Below the pieces are notes generated by a model. That model did not search any database, was not told the DNA's origin, and saw only the letters and a program-made list of their open reading frames with translations. 64,000 nucleotides of DNA from Pseudomonadota bacterium (lineage in GTDB: Bacteria > Desulfobacterota > Desulfobulbia > Desulfobulbales > JAGXFP01): assembly GCA_018814305.1 (NCBI GenBank), contig JAHJAA010000022.1:119515-183514 (forward strand), read 5' to 3'. Shown in pieces: positions 1 through 9,587 of the stretch. Position 1 is the first letter of the stretch. Each line of letters begins with the position of its first letter. The position numbers were made by a program, and so were the translations under genes.

Positions 1-496
1 CGCTTTCCCAGACCCCAAACCCTTCACGTGACCCATTGCCCTGAAAAATTTTCAAGGTCCTGCCAACCAGCAGAAACAACAGGAATCCATTGATGCCATG
101 GATCAGGATGTTGATCAACCGGTAAACCGCCGGATCATATTGCCCCCAGAGATAGTTGAGGGCGAAGGAGAGATTGGCCACCGGTCGATTGTGGAGGTGC
201 GCACCGGAAACGACCCGCTTGAGACCGGCCACGCTGAACTCTTTCAACTGAAGGTGGGGATTGTTGATTATGTTGGAGGTATCATCGAAATAAAACGGGT
301 AGTCCAGGGTCTGCTCATAGACCGCCAGCAAGAGGAGCGGCAAGAGCAACAGCAATGACTTTTGCCACCATGGCCGTTTTCCCCCTGTCGTTTCAGGGGC
401 GCCACGGATCTCCTGATTATCCCTGTCTGGAATCGCTGGTAGTGCCTGGAGCTTCGAACGCGACGCCTTCCTTCTCTTTTTTCTGCCTGTATCCAA
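1..496 (-). CDS. TMTC-like membrane glycosyltransferase, N-terminal part (cut by window edge)
   Basis: The reverse strand is open from about 496 to the window edge (about 165 codons, no stop). After a basic cytoplasmic tail of about 45 residues comes a Leu-rich membrane helix. A first extracytoplasmic loop follows, with FDDTSNIINNPHL and then HNRPVANLSFALNY and HGINGFLLFLLV. This FDD...NP...RP-L pattern is the start of the TMTC/O-mannosyltransferase-like polytopic proteins that carry C-terminal tetratricopeptide repeats; the repeats would lie outside the window. No ATG exists in frame before the helix. The TTG at 496-494, after a GGGGG-rich stretch, is the best start, and a TGA lies just upstream. 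Function in protein or lipid glycosylation is inferred from the family only. Confidence 0.6.
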   Translation of the reverse strand, partial: MDTGRKKRRKASRSKLQALPAIPDRDNQEIRGAPETTGGKRPWWQKSLLLLLPLLLLAVYEQTLDYPFYFDDTSNIINNPHLQLKEFSVAGLKRVVSGAHLHNRPVANLSFALNYLWGQYDPAVYRLINILIHGINGFLLFLLVGRTLKIFQGNGSREGFGVWES

Positions 497-955
497 GCCA
501 CCCCCGCTGTGAATCGGCCAGTTGTTGAGTCATTCCCCTGAACCTATTGTTACCATCTTTCCCCGGAGCTTCCAATTCTTTCCTAGGGCTCAGCCAAACG
601 GCAGGTGTCAGTCCCTCCCAAGAGAGATTCACCCCAAACAAAATCTTTAATACGTAAAAACAAACAAAGCCTGGAATTGCAAATCGCCACCGTGCACAAT
701 CCCAGCAAGAGACCTGAGTTTCGATCAGCTACACTCATTTAATAATTTCTCCCAACCAAGACGCCCCATTAGTTCTTCCCCTGGAGTCTCGATACCGTTA
801 TGATGAAAAAAAAGATCTGCAGCGCTGTCCCCAGAGGGCCAATTTAGCCCAAAGAATCTTTTGTTTATAACGTCATGGGGCAACGTGATGCTTCAAGGAG
901 CTGGAGCGACCGATCTTTTCCTCTAAGAAGGTCCTTTAAGCCGGGTGAATACGTT
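497..955. other. Intergenic region between divergent genes
   Basis: This 459-bp AT-richer gap separates the minus-strand TMTC-like gene from the plus-strand OmpA-domain gene, so it must hold both promoters. Short reading frames here show no domain or good ribosome site. A TATAAC-like element near 866-871 could be a -10 box for the downstream gene, but no convincing -35 element was seen. Confidence 0.4.
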
Positions 956-2206
956 ATGAAAAAAACAATCCTGCTCATCATTGTTTTATCCATCCTCTGG
1001 CTGGTCCCTCCGGTCTCATCCCAGACCCCCAGGCTAAATCAGCCCCCAATCGGAACCCTGAAAGGGCAGATTTTTCTCAATGATCTGCCCCAGAAAAATG
1101 TTCTGGTGTCGTTTTTTGTTACCCAAAAGGGCCTTCCTCCCGTCGATGGTGGCAAACGGCGAGTGCCGGAGGTTATCGCTTTTACCGATGCCGAGGGGAT
1201 GTTTACGATAAATCTCATTGCTGCCGAATACTATCTCGGGATGCTCAAAAGAGACCGGCCCTCTCCCGGCCCACCCCGCCCCGGGGAAAAATATTATTTC
1301 GCCACCGCCGGCCAAGGAGTTCTGCAAACCTTTGCCATTCAAGCCCATGAAACTCTTGAGGCCGGAAGGATCAATGGTGCCCCGCCGGATTTTTTTGCCG
1401 ACACCTCCGATTCCATTACGGTTACCGGTGTTGTCCGGGATGAGCAGGGCAATCCATTCCCCGGAGTCATCGTCCTCGGGAAGTCCCAACTCAGTTCGCC
1501 GAAACCGGAATTCATCTCGCAACAAACTGATGCCGAAGGACGGTACACCCTGAAGTTCCCCCCAGGCATTCCTTTTTATCTGATCGCCCGGCAATCAATT
1601 ATCGATGCCCGGCCCTTGCCAGGAACCTCTATAGGCACCTATGGCATTAAATCCAACACCGGATATGCGGCCCCCTCAATTTATCGAATCGCCAGTCCGC
1701 CGCCGGGAGTTTTGGAAAATAAAGAGGGCGGAGAGGCACAATCAGTTTCCGGTCAAGCCGGCGAGACCATAAGCGGGATCGATATAGACATGTACAAGAT
1801 TCCAAATCCAGAATCGATCAAGGTCTCGATCCAAGGCAGCCAGGATGCCCCCAAATTTTCCCAGGGGGCAACCCTCAAAAATATCCATTTTGACTTGGAC
1901 AGTCACCTTTTGAACCCCGATTCTTCGTCGGAACTCGACCAATGGCTGGACTTTCTTCGCGGTCAACCAGGGCTGAGCTTTGAATTGAATGGGCACACCG
2001 ACAACTCCGGTTCCCGGACCTACAACCTGGAACTCTCCCTGAAAAGGGCACAGGCCGTTGCCGACTATCTTGCTCAACAAGGGATTTCCTCGTCCAGGAT
2101 GAAAATCCAGGGTTTTGGGCCGGACCAACCAAGGAAAAAAAATGATAGCCCGGAAAACCGCCGTAAAAACCGACGGGTAGAAATCAAGTTCACCGCCAAA
2201 CCCTGA
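956..2206 (+). CDS. Exported carboxypeptidase-regulatory-like/OmpA C-terminal domain protein
   Basis: The protein has 416 residues. The start at 956 is chosen because it begins directly with a signal peptide (MKKTILLIIVLSILWL..., predicted cut near VSSQ); upstream in-frame codons would bury that signal. The middle part contains a carboxypeptidase-regulatory-like beta-sandwich (SITVTGVVRDEQGNPFPGV...TDAEGRYTL). The last ~115 residues form an OmpA/MotB peptidoglycan-binding domain, with IHFDLDS, NGHTDNSGSRTYNLELS, KRAQAVADYL and NRRVEIKF. The protein probably sits in the periplasm or outer membrane and anchors to peptidoglycan. It lacks an OmpA beta-barrel, so it is not a porin. It stands alone and is followed by a perfect hairpin. 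Confidence 0.85.
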   Translation: MKKTILLIIVLSILWLVPPVSSQTPRLNQPPIGTLKGQIFLNDLPQKNVLVSFFVTQKGLPPVDGGKRRVPEVIAFTDAEGMFTINLIAAEYYLGMLKRDRPSPGPPRPGEKYYFATAGQGVLQTFAIQAHETLEAGRINGAPPDFFADTSDSITVTGVVRDEQGNPFPGVIVLGKSQLSSPKPEFISQQTDAEGRYTLKFPPGIPFYLIARQSIIDARPLPGTSIGTYGIKSNTGYAAPSIYRIASPPPGVLENKEGGEAQSVSGQAGETISGIDIDMYKIPNPESIKVSIQGSQDAPKFSQGATLKNIHFDLDSHLLNPDSSSELDQWLDFLRGQPGLSFELNGHTDNSGSRTYNLELSLKRAQAVADYLAQQGISSSRMKIQGFGPDQPRKKNDSPENRRKNRRVEIKFTAKP

Positions 2207-2539
2207 CTCCATCTCTGCCACTTCTTCGAGCAACGGAAAAGGATACTTTTCCGTTGCTTGCCTGACCATACTCTGATGGGTAGACACCTCCTGGGCCTTC
2301 AGCTAACAGAAACGGGATAAATCATTCCGCTGGCTGTCAAGAAAAAGACCAGGCCTCATTTCCACAATACATACCAACCCCCCCACCCACCCAAAAAAAT
2401 AATAGGAATTACTCCCACTAATAAAAATAATCGGGTAGATTCAAGGAGTAAGTTCTTTTAATTCATTTTTTTGGTGCCATCCTGGATAATCCGATTATCC
2501 GAAGCAACCCTTATCAAATTTATATAAGGAGAACCGGAA
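2207..2539. other. Intergenic region upstream of pentaheme lipoprotein
   Basis: This 333-bp gap contains the hairpin at 2229-2258, a C-run near 2380-2392 and an AT-rich stretch (2394-2470) that should hold the promoter of the cytochrome gene. No riboswitch signature was recognised. A strong AAGGAG ribosome site lies at about 2526-2531. Confidence 0.4.
2229..2258 (+). terminator. Perfect 13-bp hairpin after OmpA-domain gene
   Basis: AGCAACGGAAAAG and its exact complement are separated by the loop GATA, 22 bp after the stop codon. There is no T-run after the stem, so it may be a processing or mRNA-stabilising hairpin rather than a strong intrinsic terminator. Confidence 0.5.
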
Positions 2540-4426
2540 ATGAAAAAAATGATTCTTTTGGCAGGTGTCCTGGCAGTTGCTTCAGCCGCCCTTTCAGGCT
2601 GCAGTGGGGGCGGGGGGGGTGACAACACTCCGCCAACCTCCACCGGACAGCCGGATCTTGATGTAAAGGCGGCCCGGATCGAGTTCGGCAACGTGACCCA
2701 GGGAGCCACGACCAGCAACTCCCTGACCATCACCAATAACGGCACCGGGGAGCTAACCATCAGCGGCATCTCGGCCCCCAGTTCGCCTTTTTCAATCTCC
2801 AGTGACCAGTGCACCGGGACCGTGGCGGCCGGGGGAAATTGCACGGTCACAGTGGCCTATACCCCAAGTACCACCGGGAGTCACACCTCGGCCATGATCA
2901 TCAGTTCCGATGATGCGGATTACAGTTCCCTGAGTGTCGACCTGCTCGGCAGCGCCGGAGATCTGACCCTGGTCAATATGCCGGGGACCCAGCCCGGCAA
3001 GGCCGGGGCCATTGAGGGTGTTGCCCAATGTCTCTCCTGCCATGGCGGGGTCGACAGCGGGGTGGGTGGCGTGCCGGACGGCATTGCCGAAGGCCCCTAT
3101 GATACCTGGAAAACATCCATGATGTCCATGGCGGCCAAGGACCCCCTCTACTGGGCGCTGGTGGCGGTTGAAAACAAATTATTTGCCAGTAAAGGCGTAG
3201 CCATCGGTGACTATTGTCTCCGTTGTCATGTTCCCAAAGGCTGGCTCGAAGAACGCTCGGAACCGGCCACCGGTTCCGCCTTTTTACCCGATGATCTCAA
3301 TGGGGTGCTCTGTGATGTGTGCCACCGCATGGTGGATCCGACCTCAACGGAGGGCCTCGCCTTGACCGAGGAGGATGTGGAGACCTACCGGAACGCCCAA
3401 TACGTGGTGGCTTCTCCGGTAAGCGGCAAAGATGTTAAACGTGGCCCCTATGAAGTTACTACTTTCAACGGTAAGCACGACACCGCCAAATCAGACTTTC
3501 ATCTCACCTCCGAATTTTGTGGCACCTGTCACGAGATCACCAACCCTTTCTACAACAACACGGTCATGGTGGAAAAAACCTATACCGAGTGGAAAAACTC
3601 ATCGTATCCCGCGGAAGGCACCCAGTGCCAGACCTGCCATATGCCTCGGGTAACCGGTTATGCCTCGGTTTTCTTAAATCCCCTCAGGGACGATATCGGG
3701 TTACATAATTTTTCCGGCGGTAATACCTGGGCGCCTTACGCTGTAGCCGCCTTTGACCCCAGTATGCCTGCCTCCTATGCGACCACCTCCAGCGCCCGAG
3801 CCCAGAGCATGCTGGAGACAGCCGCCACCCTGGAGGGTTCTTCCGACGGGACCACGCTCACCATCAAAGTAACGAACAACTCCGGCCATAAACTACCCAC
3901 CGGGTTTACGGAAGGGCGACGTATGTGGATCAATGTCAAATTTTATGACACCAGTGGAGTCATGGTTTCAGAACTTGGAGGGTATGACGAAACCACCGCC
4001 ACCCTCTCCTCGGCAGGCACCACCGTTTATGAAGCCAACCCCGGCACCAAGGACATAGACGGTTTCGCCGATGAACCGAGTTTCCACTTTGCCTTGAACA
4101 ACCATATGTACAAAGACAACCGGATCCCGCCCAAGGGTTTTACCAACAGCGGTTTTGAGGCCAACGGAGCGCACATCGTCGGAGCGACCTATGCCGACGG
4201 ACAGAACTTCGATACCGTAACCTATACCGTACCGGCAAATGCAAAGACGGCGGAGGTCTCTTTAAAATATCAGACCACCTCCAAGGAATTTATTGAATTC
4301 CTGCGGGATGAAAACCTCAACAATCCATACGACGTCAAGAATGCCGGTGCCCAGATCTATACCATCTGGGAAAATACCGGGAAAGCGACTCCGGCCACCA
4401 TGGGGACCATTACCGTTAATCTCTAG
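2540..4426 (+). CDS. Pentaheme c-type cytochrome lipoprotein with choice-of-anchor (SPD-2/Hydin) domain
   Basis: The protein has 628 residues. A lipoprotein signal ends at SALSGC (Cys21), followed by a Gly-rich spacer. Residues about 41-137 form an immunoglobulin-like ASPM/SPD-2/Hydin 'choice-of-anchor' domain (IEFGNVTQGATTSNSLTITN). Five CXXCH heme sites follow at Cys164, 226, 258, 327 and 363. The C-terminal ~240 residues (NNSGHKLPTGFTEGRRMW onward) form the beta-rich tail typical of large multiheme cytochromes of the c554-like group. It is likely anchored to the outer membrane and moves electrons between periplasmic and surface carriers; whether it faces outward is unknown. It is monocistronic, with its own strong ribosome site and terminator. 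Exact donor and acceptor cannot be read from sequence. Confidence 0.85.
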   Translation: MKKMILLAGVLAVASAALSGCSGGGGGDNTPPTSTGQPDLDVKAARIEFGNVTQGATTSNSLTITNNGTGELTISGISAPSSPFSISSDQCTGTVAAGGNCTVTVAYTPSTTGSHTSAMIISSDDADYSSLSVDLLGSAGDLTLVNMPGTQPGKAGAIEGVAQCLSCHGGVDSGVGGVPDGIAEGPYDTWKTSMMSMAAKDPLYWALVAVENKLFASKGVAIGDYCLRCHVPKGWLEERSEPATGSAFLPDDLNGVLCDVCHRMVDPTSTEGLALTEEDVETYRNAQYVVASPVSGKDVKRGPYEVTTFNGKHDTAKSDFHLTSEFCGTCHEITNPFYNNTVMVEKTYTEWKNSSYPAEGTQCQTCHMPRVTGYASVFLNPLRDDIGLHNFSGGNTWAPYAVAAFDPSMPASYATTSSARAQSMLETAATLEGSSDGTTLTIKVTNNSGHKLPTGFTEGRRMWINVKFYDTSGVMVSELGGYDETTATLSSAGTTVYEANPGTKDIDGFADEPSFHFALNNHMYKDNRIPPKGFTNSGFEANGAHIVGATYADGQNFDTVTYTVPANAKTAEVSLKYQTTSKEFIEFLRDENLNNPYDVKNAGAQIYTIWENTGKATPATMGTITVNL

Positions 4427-4468
4427 CCCGCCTGAGCGGTCTGGGGTTACCCCTGGGTTCTCTTTCCA

Positions 4469-4510
4469 GCCCGCCGCGCAATAGGTTGCGCGGCGGGCAG
4501 TTCTTTTTTA
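4469..4510 (+). terminator. Intrinsic terminator of pentaheme cytochrome gene
   Basis: A perfect 13-bp GC-rich stem (GCCCGCCGCGCAA and its complement) has the tetraloop TAGG and is followed by AGTTCTTTTTT. Confidence 0.9.
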
Positions 4511-4539
4511 CTTCCCCCTCTCTGACGCTCCTATTCCAG

Positions 4540-6837
4540 CTAAACCTCGTCTTTCAAACTGTCGAGGGCACTCTGCAGATACGGCGGCACCATGACTCCG
4601 GCCCGGCTGATATTGGCATAGGCCTGCAAGAGATCTGCCTTGGGAATACCGGTTCGTTGCCAGTAAGCCACCGGGTCCTTCACAAAGGAGGCAATAATCT
4701 CCAGCACCTCCTCATAGTTTTTGACGATGTGGCAAAAATTAATGACCCAGGCCGGGGCCAACCGCACGCTATGACCGTCGATCTTTTTCTCGGTGGTAGC
4801 CGTTTTCAACTGCTCATAGGTACACTGCCAGAAATGGGAGCCGTCCTGCCCCAGACCGAACGGGTCGACAAAGATATGCGGCGCCGGCAGACACTCGAAC
4901 AGCTTGAGATTGGTGATGGCGATGAGCAACTCTTCCAGGGTGCCCATGCCGCCTATGTTGTAAATTTTAAAAAGCGATGTCCGATCAAGGATGTTCTGCC
5001 GCATGTGCCGGGCGGAATTTTTAAAATTCAGAATCACCGGGGGACTCAAGTTGGCCCGCTGGCCGATTTTTTCACTGTCGATACCAATCCCGATCCGCAG
5101 GATCCCCTCGGCGGTAGCGGCTTCATCGGCGATCTTCATCACCCCGGGGCCACTGCCGTGGCAGATGGCAAATTGCCCGTTCACCCTGGGAACACCTTTT
5201 AATTTCTGAATAAAGCGGTGGATCTGTTCGGTCAATACCTTGGCGGTTCCCTCCACGTGGGAACCGTACATGGCCACCCTGGTATGGGCCTGATCCAGCT
5301 TCTCCTTCCCTTCCTCAGTGACCCAGAAGCCCCGATAAAATTCCCGTAGATGGGTCTCGCCGGCCCCATTAAAGAGCATGTAAAAGAGAACCCCTTCCCG
5401 ACAGGCCAGATCACAGAAACTCTCATAGGTGGTCTGGCCGAAGTAGAGGTTGGGCTGTGACATCACCTCCACGCCTCCACCGCCCATCATACCCTCTTCA
5501 AGTCTGATATTTCTGGCAATAAACACCCCGACATTATTGCGCTTGAGCACCCGCAGGGTATCGGTGGAAGGAAACTCATGGGTTACGCAGACCCGACGGA
5601 TGTTCTGATCACCACCAACCAGGCCGAGACTATCAACGAACCCTCGATGCTCCGGCGCAATCTGCTCTCCACTTCGTACTCCGGAGGTGATATTGCCCCG
5701 GACCACTTCATAGAGGATTCTATTTTGAGCTGATTCGTGCCATTCATTTTCCGGGAGCTCTCGAGGGATCTCAATGGATTTGTTGCGGCCCAGAATTCGG
5801 CCGAAGCACCCTCGCATGGTCGGCTCAGGACTGATCCCATCAAAGAGCGGTTCATAAACCTCCTGCTTGAAAATACCGGTGGCTTCGGCAAAGGCGACAC
5901 CCTCACGCAGGATCTTTTCCTTCCGGTTTTCCAAAAAAACCCGGGCGGCCATCCTGGTAGTAAGAGGATCGGCCTGATAGAGGCGAATATTGATCAGGAG
6001 CTCCTGCAACGACACCGGCTTATCACTGCCATTATAAATCTCCACCTGCCGGGGAACGTTAATACCGCTGGTTCTTACGGCATCAAGCAGACGGGCCGCC
6101 AGATGGAAGACCCCAGGGGTACTGGTTTCTCGATCAATCAGGGCACAACAGCGTCCCAAGGAGATATGGATGGCGCCACATAAAAACGTGCCCGGCTCAA
6201 GCTGTTCCGGCAATCCCCCCAGGGACGGATACTGGATAAGGCTCAAACCTTCCTTGCTCTGCAACAGGACCAACTGGGCATTCTGGCCAGCGGTTAACAA
6301 GGTATTGGACAGCAGATACCGCCGATCTTCCAGGGGAATAGTAATCCCGCCCCGGGAATCGATTTTGGCGCCGGAAGGCAACAGGAGTTCATGTTGCTCG
6401 ATGAGCGCCTGGATTTCCTTTTTTTTCAGGGCCGGACCCTGGGGGATCAGGAGTCGACCGATGGTCAAACGCCGATTGCCATCCAGCAGGGTCTTGATCT
6501 CGGCAAAGAGCGTATCGGGGATATCCCGGTTGAGAGAATACAACTCCACCGGAATATCCACCCGGTGCCGCATGGTGTTGATCTCAGGTTCGCCCTGGCC
6601 CAAACAGATATCAAGACCAATCTGGGAATGGCCGCTCCGACCGATCAGACTGCATTGGTCCCGGAACCTGCCTGCGACGACAAGATCCTTCAAGACACCC
6701 CGCAGGCTATCGCTGGTATTTTCAAGACGCATACTGCCACAAATTTTCGGGACCCTCAACGGCTCATCAAGGATCGGTTCCACCACTGAATCCAGCGTGA
6801 GAAAGCCGTCATCGGTCAGCATGGGCGGGCGATGCAT
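4540..6837 (-). CDS. Large LOG-family (lysine decarboxylase-like fold) protein with unassigned N-terminal half
   Basis: The protein has 765 residues. The start at 6837 (MHRPPMLTDDG) is set by AGGAGG just upstream. The C-terminal third (about residues 530-735) is a LOG-family Rossmann domain: CHGSGPGVMKIADEAATAEG matches the nucleotide-binding GGG-x-GLM motif, and NIGGMGTLEELL matches the PGGxGTxxE signature of cytokinin-activating phosphoribohydrolases and related nucleotide-binding proteins. Ordinary LOG proteins have only about 180-250 residues. The first ~500 residues, including a Cys- and Gly-rich piece around MMGGGGVEVM, match no family I recognise. It is a single gene, divergent from the OmcA/MtrC gene at 7167. 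Nucleotide binding is probable; 5'-monophosphate phosphoribohydrolase activity is only a possibility. Confidence 0.75.
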   Translation of the reverse strand: MHRPPMLTDDGFLTLDSVVEPILDEPLRVPKICGSMRLENTSDSLRGVLKDLVVAGRFRDQCSLIGRSGHSQIGLDICLGQGEPEINTMRHRVDIPVELYSLNRDIPDTLFAEIKTLLDGNRRLTIGRLLIPQGPALKKKEIQALIEQHELLLPSGAKIDSRGGITIPLEDRRYLLSNTLLTAGQNAQLVLLQSKEGLSLIQYPSLGGLPEQLEPGTFLCGAIHISLGRCCALIDRETSTPGVFHLAARLLDAVRTSGINVPRQVEIYNGSDKPVSLQELLINIRLYQADPLTTRMAARVFLENRKEKILREGVAFAEATGIFKQEVYEPLFDGISPEPTMRGCFGRILGRNKSIEIPRELPENEWHESAQNRILYEVVRGNITSGVRSGEQIAPEHRGFVDSLGLVGGDQNIRRVCVTHEFPSTDTLRVLKRNNVGVFIARNIRLEEGMMGGGGVEVMSQPNLYFGQTTYESFCDLACREGVLFYMLFNGAGETHLREFYRGFWVTEEGKEKLDQAHTRVAMYGSHVEGTAKVLTEQIHRFIQKLKGVPRVNGQFAICHGSGPGVMKIADEAATAEGILRIGIGIDSEKIGQRANLSPPVILNFKNSARHMRQNILDRTSLFKIYNIGGMGTLEELLIAITNLKLFECLPAPHIFVDPFGLGQDGSHFWQCTYEQLKTATTEKKIDGHSVRLAPAWVINFCHIVKNYEEVLEIIASFVKDPVAYWQRTGIPKADLLQAYANISRAGVMVPPYLQSALDSLKDEV

Positions 6838-7166
6838 ACTACCTCCTTCATAACATTTATCACTCTTGGAATGACCACTCGGCATAACTGCTCAATGCAA
6901 CCATACACATAGCATATCCTGCTTGTTTATCATTGTTTTTTCATGTCTTTACTGACTTTATGCCTGGCACGCAACCTAACCCCCATCAGAATCCCAACTT
7001 TTATTCGGTTCCTCCCCCAACATTTTTTTAAGATCATTTGACAACAGATCATTTTAAATCATACCATGAATGTTATTCAATGTTCGTACTCCTTGTAAAT
7101 GGCCTGGAGAATACCGTTTGCACGGAGGGGGGGTAACCCAACAAAACCTACAACGGAGGTGTACAC
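6838..7166. promoter_or_regulatory. Divergent promoter region, LOG-family gene / OmcA-MtrC gene
   Basis: This 329-bp intergenic region must hold promoters for both outward-facing genes. It is AT-rich around 6895-7075. No clean -35/-10 pair or sigma-54 site was found; TGGCAC at 6965-6970 lacks the matching -12 half. GGAGG at about 7155-7159 is the ribosome site of the cytochrome gene. Confidence 0.4.
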
Positions 7167-9488
7167 ATGAGTATACTGGGGATAAGAGTCCACAAATTCA
7201 TTATCGCAGGCAGCCTGATTTCCGCCGCCTTACTTGGCGGATGTGGAAGTGACGGCAGTAATGGTGCAGCCGGGACCAACGGCTTAAGCGCCTACGAGGT
7301 AGCCGTCGAGAACGGCTACACTGGCACAGAGACCGAATGGTTGGCCGATATGGCTCCCACCGCTGCTGCCTCGGTCGAGTTGGAATCGTGTGTGGTTTGT
7401 CATAAAGACGCCGGTAGCGATCATCAGGCGGAATATGACGAATTGTATCAGGACGGCGTTATTCAGATTACCGATTTTGCATACACCTATGCTGTCGACA
7501 CCGCCATCCTGACCTTCAAAATGACCCAGGATGGCGAAGCCTTTGACTGTACCAAGGCCGATTCAATGGGGAGTTATTTTGCGGCGTATGACGGCACAGG
7601 ATTCCCCAGCAATCTGTCTTTAGCCGGCACACGAACCTATGATGCAGCAACCAACGTCTGCACCAGCACCAAGACCATCACCGGCGCCGAAGACCTGAGC
7701 CTGAAGGATGGTATCATCACCCTGTACGGCAGCGATGAGATCCTGTATATCAACAGCGCCAAACACATTTCAAGCCCTAAATACCCGTATGCCGCCTTAT
7801 TGGAAACCGGCAATGGGGTTGATTACGTTTCCACCGCCAATGTCACCGGCTGTGAACGATGTCACACCAAGCCGTATCTCAAACACACCTATATTTACGG
7901 CGATGTCGGCGGCGATGAGTTCTATACCTGTAAGGGATGTCACTATGATACCCGGACCGGCGGTCATGTGGACTGGCAGGTCTTGGTGGACAACCCTGCA
8001 CGATATGCAGATATCGTCAATACTCCTCTAACCGATGACGAGAAAACCCAATACGCTTACATCGCCAAGCTGATGAATGACGTGCATATGTCCCATGCCA
8101 TGGAATTCGGCTATCCCCAGTCCATGGCCAACTGTGCAACCTGCCATGAAGGCAAGCTTGATCGAACAACGACGGATGCTAATTTTACCGCCGAGACCTG
8201 TAAGAGCTGTCACCCCATTACCGGTCCTGCTGATGGGACTGCAGCAAACAGAGCCCCGGCCCTGACCACCATCTGGACCGATGCAGGAGTCGACAGTTTT
8301 CATAGCATTACCGCAACATGTAATGACTGTCATAAGGTCGGCGGCAGCGGTAAAGTCTTCAGCGCCATTCATACCGGCTACAACTCAATGATCTATGCTG
8401 ACACGGCTGGCACGAAGTATTCTGATGCCATTACTGCTTCTGTAGATTCCGCATCTTTAAGCGCTAATGTTCTCACTATTTCCTTTGGTGCGACCGGCAG
8501 TGCTGGCGGGCTTACGGCTGCAGATATTACCCCCACCGTGCTGATCAGCTTATACGGCTACGACACCAAAGACTTCCTCGTTTCGTGCCACGGTCGTAGT
8601 TTTGACGATAATGGCGATGGGAGTATTAACAGCAGCGACAATAGAGACCTGGAATATGCCATCGGTGTGGCTGGAGATTCAACCACCCGCTTCTCGACAG
8701 TCTCGAATGCAGACGGCAGTTGGGTCGTCACCGCCGACCTAACAGCATGGGCTGATTTGATCGCAGATGGCTCCGTAAAGAGAGCGGAAATCGCTCTTCA
8801 GCCGACTTTGATTGATGCTAATGATGTGAAAGTTGCACTTGATGCTCCCTCCAGAACCTTTGACATTGCTGCCAATGCTTTTGACGACACCTTCTTCAGC
8901 CCCATCGTCAAGGTTGCAGACGGCTGCAACAGCTGCCATGATGCCCTGGCAACCACCTTCCATTCGGCTGACCGAGGTGGCAACATCGTGGTCTGCAGGA
9001 TGTGTCACACGGTTGCCAGTGGTGGCTCCCATCTTGAGATGCAGTCACGGTCGATCGATTCCTATGTCCATGCAATCCATTCCTTCCAGCCGTTTGACAT
9101 AGGCGACATTGACTTCACCGATCCGGTGGAAGCGGTGCATTATGAGCATCACATTGAGTCCGATTACCCAACCTTCGGAATTCAAAACTGTGAGTCCTGT
9201 CATAATACCGGGACCTATGATGTGCCGGATCAGTCCAAGTCGATGCCGGGTAAACTTTCCGGCTCTGATACGGTTGCCGGCAGAAATATCGGCACCGTGG
9301 CCAGCGTAGTCACCGGTCCCGGATCAAGGGCCTGTGGTTCCTGTCACCGGGCGAAGATGATCAATGAAGATAAGGCCGGCGAACTTGCCGCCTTTAATCA
9401 GCACACCAAGACCAATGGGTATATGGTTGCGGATGACGATGATGTTTTCGACACAGTCGTTAAAACCATCATGGGAATGTTTCTTTAA
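7167..9488 (+). CDS. OmcA/MtrC-family decaheme surface cytochrome lipoprotein (copy 1)
   Basis: The protein has 773 residues. The signal peptide ends in a lipobox, LLGGC (Cys26). A short collagen-like Gly spacer (GSDGSNGAAGTNG) and the motif AYEVAVENGYTGTETEWLA follow. There are exactly ten CXXCH sites: CVVCH, CERCH, CKGCH, CATCH, CKSCH, CNDCH, CNSCH, CRMCH, CESCH and CGSCH. The hemes lie in two groups (six and four) separated by a beta-rich stretch of about 200 residues, as in the split-beta-barrel/pentaheme plan of OmcA/MtrC proteins. Family members reduce minerals or electrodes at the outer cell surface. No MtrA/MtrB-like partner lies nearby. GGAGG precedes the start, and two hairpins follow the stop. 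Confidence 0.9.
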   Translation: MSILGIRVHKFIIAGSLISAALLGGCGSDGSNGAAGTNGLSAYEVAVENGYTGTETEWLADMAPTAAASVELESCVVCHKDAGSDHQAEYDELYQDGVIQITDFAYTYAVDTAILTFKMTQDGEAFDCTKADSMGSYFAAYDGTGFPSNLSLAGTRTYDAATNVCTSTKTITGAEDLSLKDGIITLYGSDEILYINSAKHISSPKYPYAALLETGNGVDYVSTANVTGCERCHTKPYLKHTYIYGDVGGDEFYTCKGCHYDTRTGGHVDWQVLVDNPARYADIVNTPLTDDEKTQYAYIAKLMNDVHMSHAMEFGYPQSMANCATCHEGKLDRTTTDANFTAETCKSCHPITGPADGTAANRAPALTTIWTDAGVDSFHSITATCNDCHKVGGSGKVFSAIHTGYNSMIYADTAGTKYSDAITASVDSASLSANVLTISFGATGSAGGLTAADITPTVLISLYGYDTKDFLVSCHGRSFDDNGDGSINSSDNRDLEYAIGVAGDSTTRFSTVSNADGSWVVTADLTAWADLIADGSVKRAEIALQPTLIDANDVKVALDAPSRTFDIAANAFDDTFFSPIVKVADGCNSCHDALATTFHSADRGGNIVVCRMCHTVASGGSHLEMQSRSIDSYVHAIHSFQPFDIGDIDFTDPVEAVHYEHHIESDYPTFGIQNCESCHNTGTYDVPDQSKSMPGKLSGSDTVAGRNIGTVASVVTGPGSRACGSCHRAKMINEDKAGELAAFNQHTKTNGYMVADDDDVFDTVVKTIMGMFL

Positions 9489-9496
9489 ATGAGGTG

Positions 9497-9532
9497 ACGA
9501 GGTGGGCTTCGGCCCACCTCGTGATTCTTTTA
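9497..9532 (+). terminator. Intrinsic terminator with TTCG tetraloop
   Basis: An 11-bp perfect stem (ACGAGGTGGGC and its complement) closed by a TTCG loop is followed by GATTCTTTT, immediately after the decaheme gene. Confidence 0.85.
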
Positions 9533-9554
9533 TTCATTTACGTACCTTGAAAAC

Positions 9555-9587
9555 AAAGGAGGCGAGCAGAATTTGCTCGCCTCCTTT
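9555..9587. terminator. Second perfect hairpin downstream of decaheme cytochrome
   Basis: A 14-bp perfect stem (AAAGGAGGCGAGCA and its complement) has the loop GAATT, about 30 bp beyond the first terminator. It is A-rich on the left and T-rich on the right, so it could act in both directions as a back-up terminator. Confidence 0.65.

Noticed and set aside
2207..2539. c-di-GMP (GEMM) riboswitch upstream of the cytochrome genes
   Set aside because: Such riboswitches precede some Geobacter cytochrome genes, so I looked before 2540, 7167 and 12352, but the conserved GEMM core was not seen.
4486..5202. Plus-strand frame of 238 codons opposite the LOG-family gene
   Set aside because: It begins inside the terminator of the pentaheme gene, and the minus-strand gene has clear LOG motifs.
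6961..6985. Sigma-54-type -24 element TGGCAC upstream of the decaheme gene
   Set aside because: The sequence at the -12 position (CTAAC) does not give the required GC at the right spacing.
8578..8600. Possible eleventh heme site (VSCH) in decaheme copy 1
   Set aside because: The first Cys of CXXCH is missing, so it is not a heme motif.
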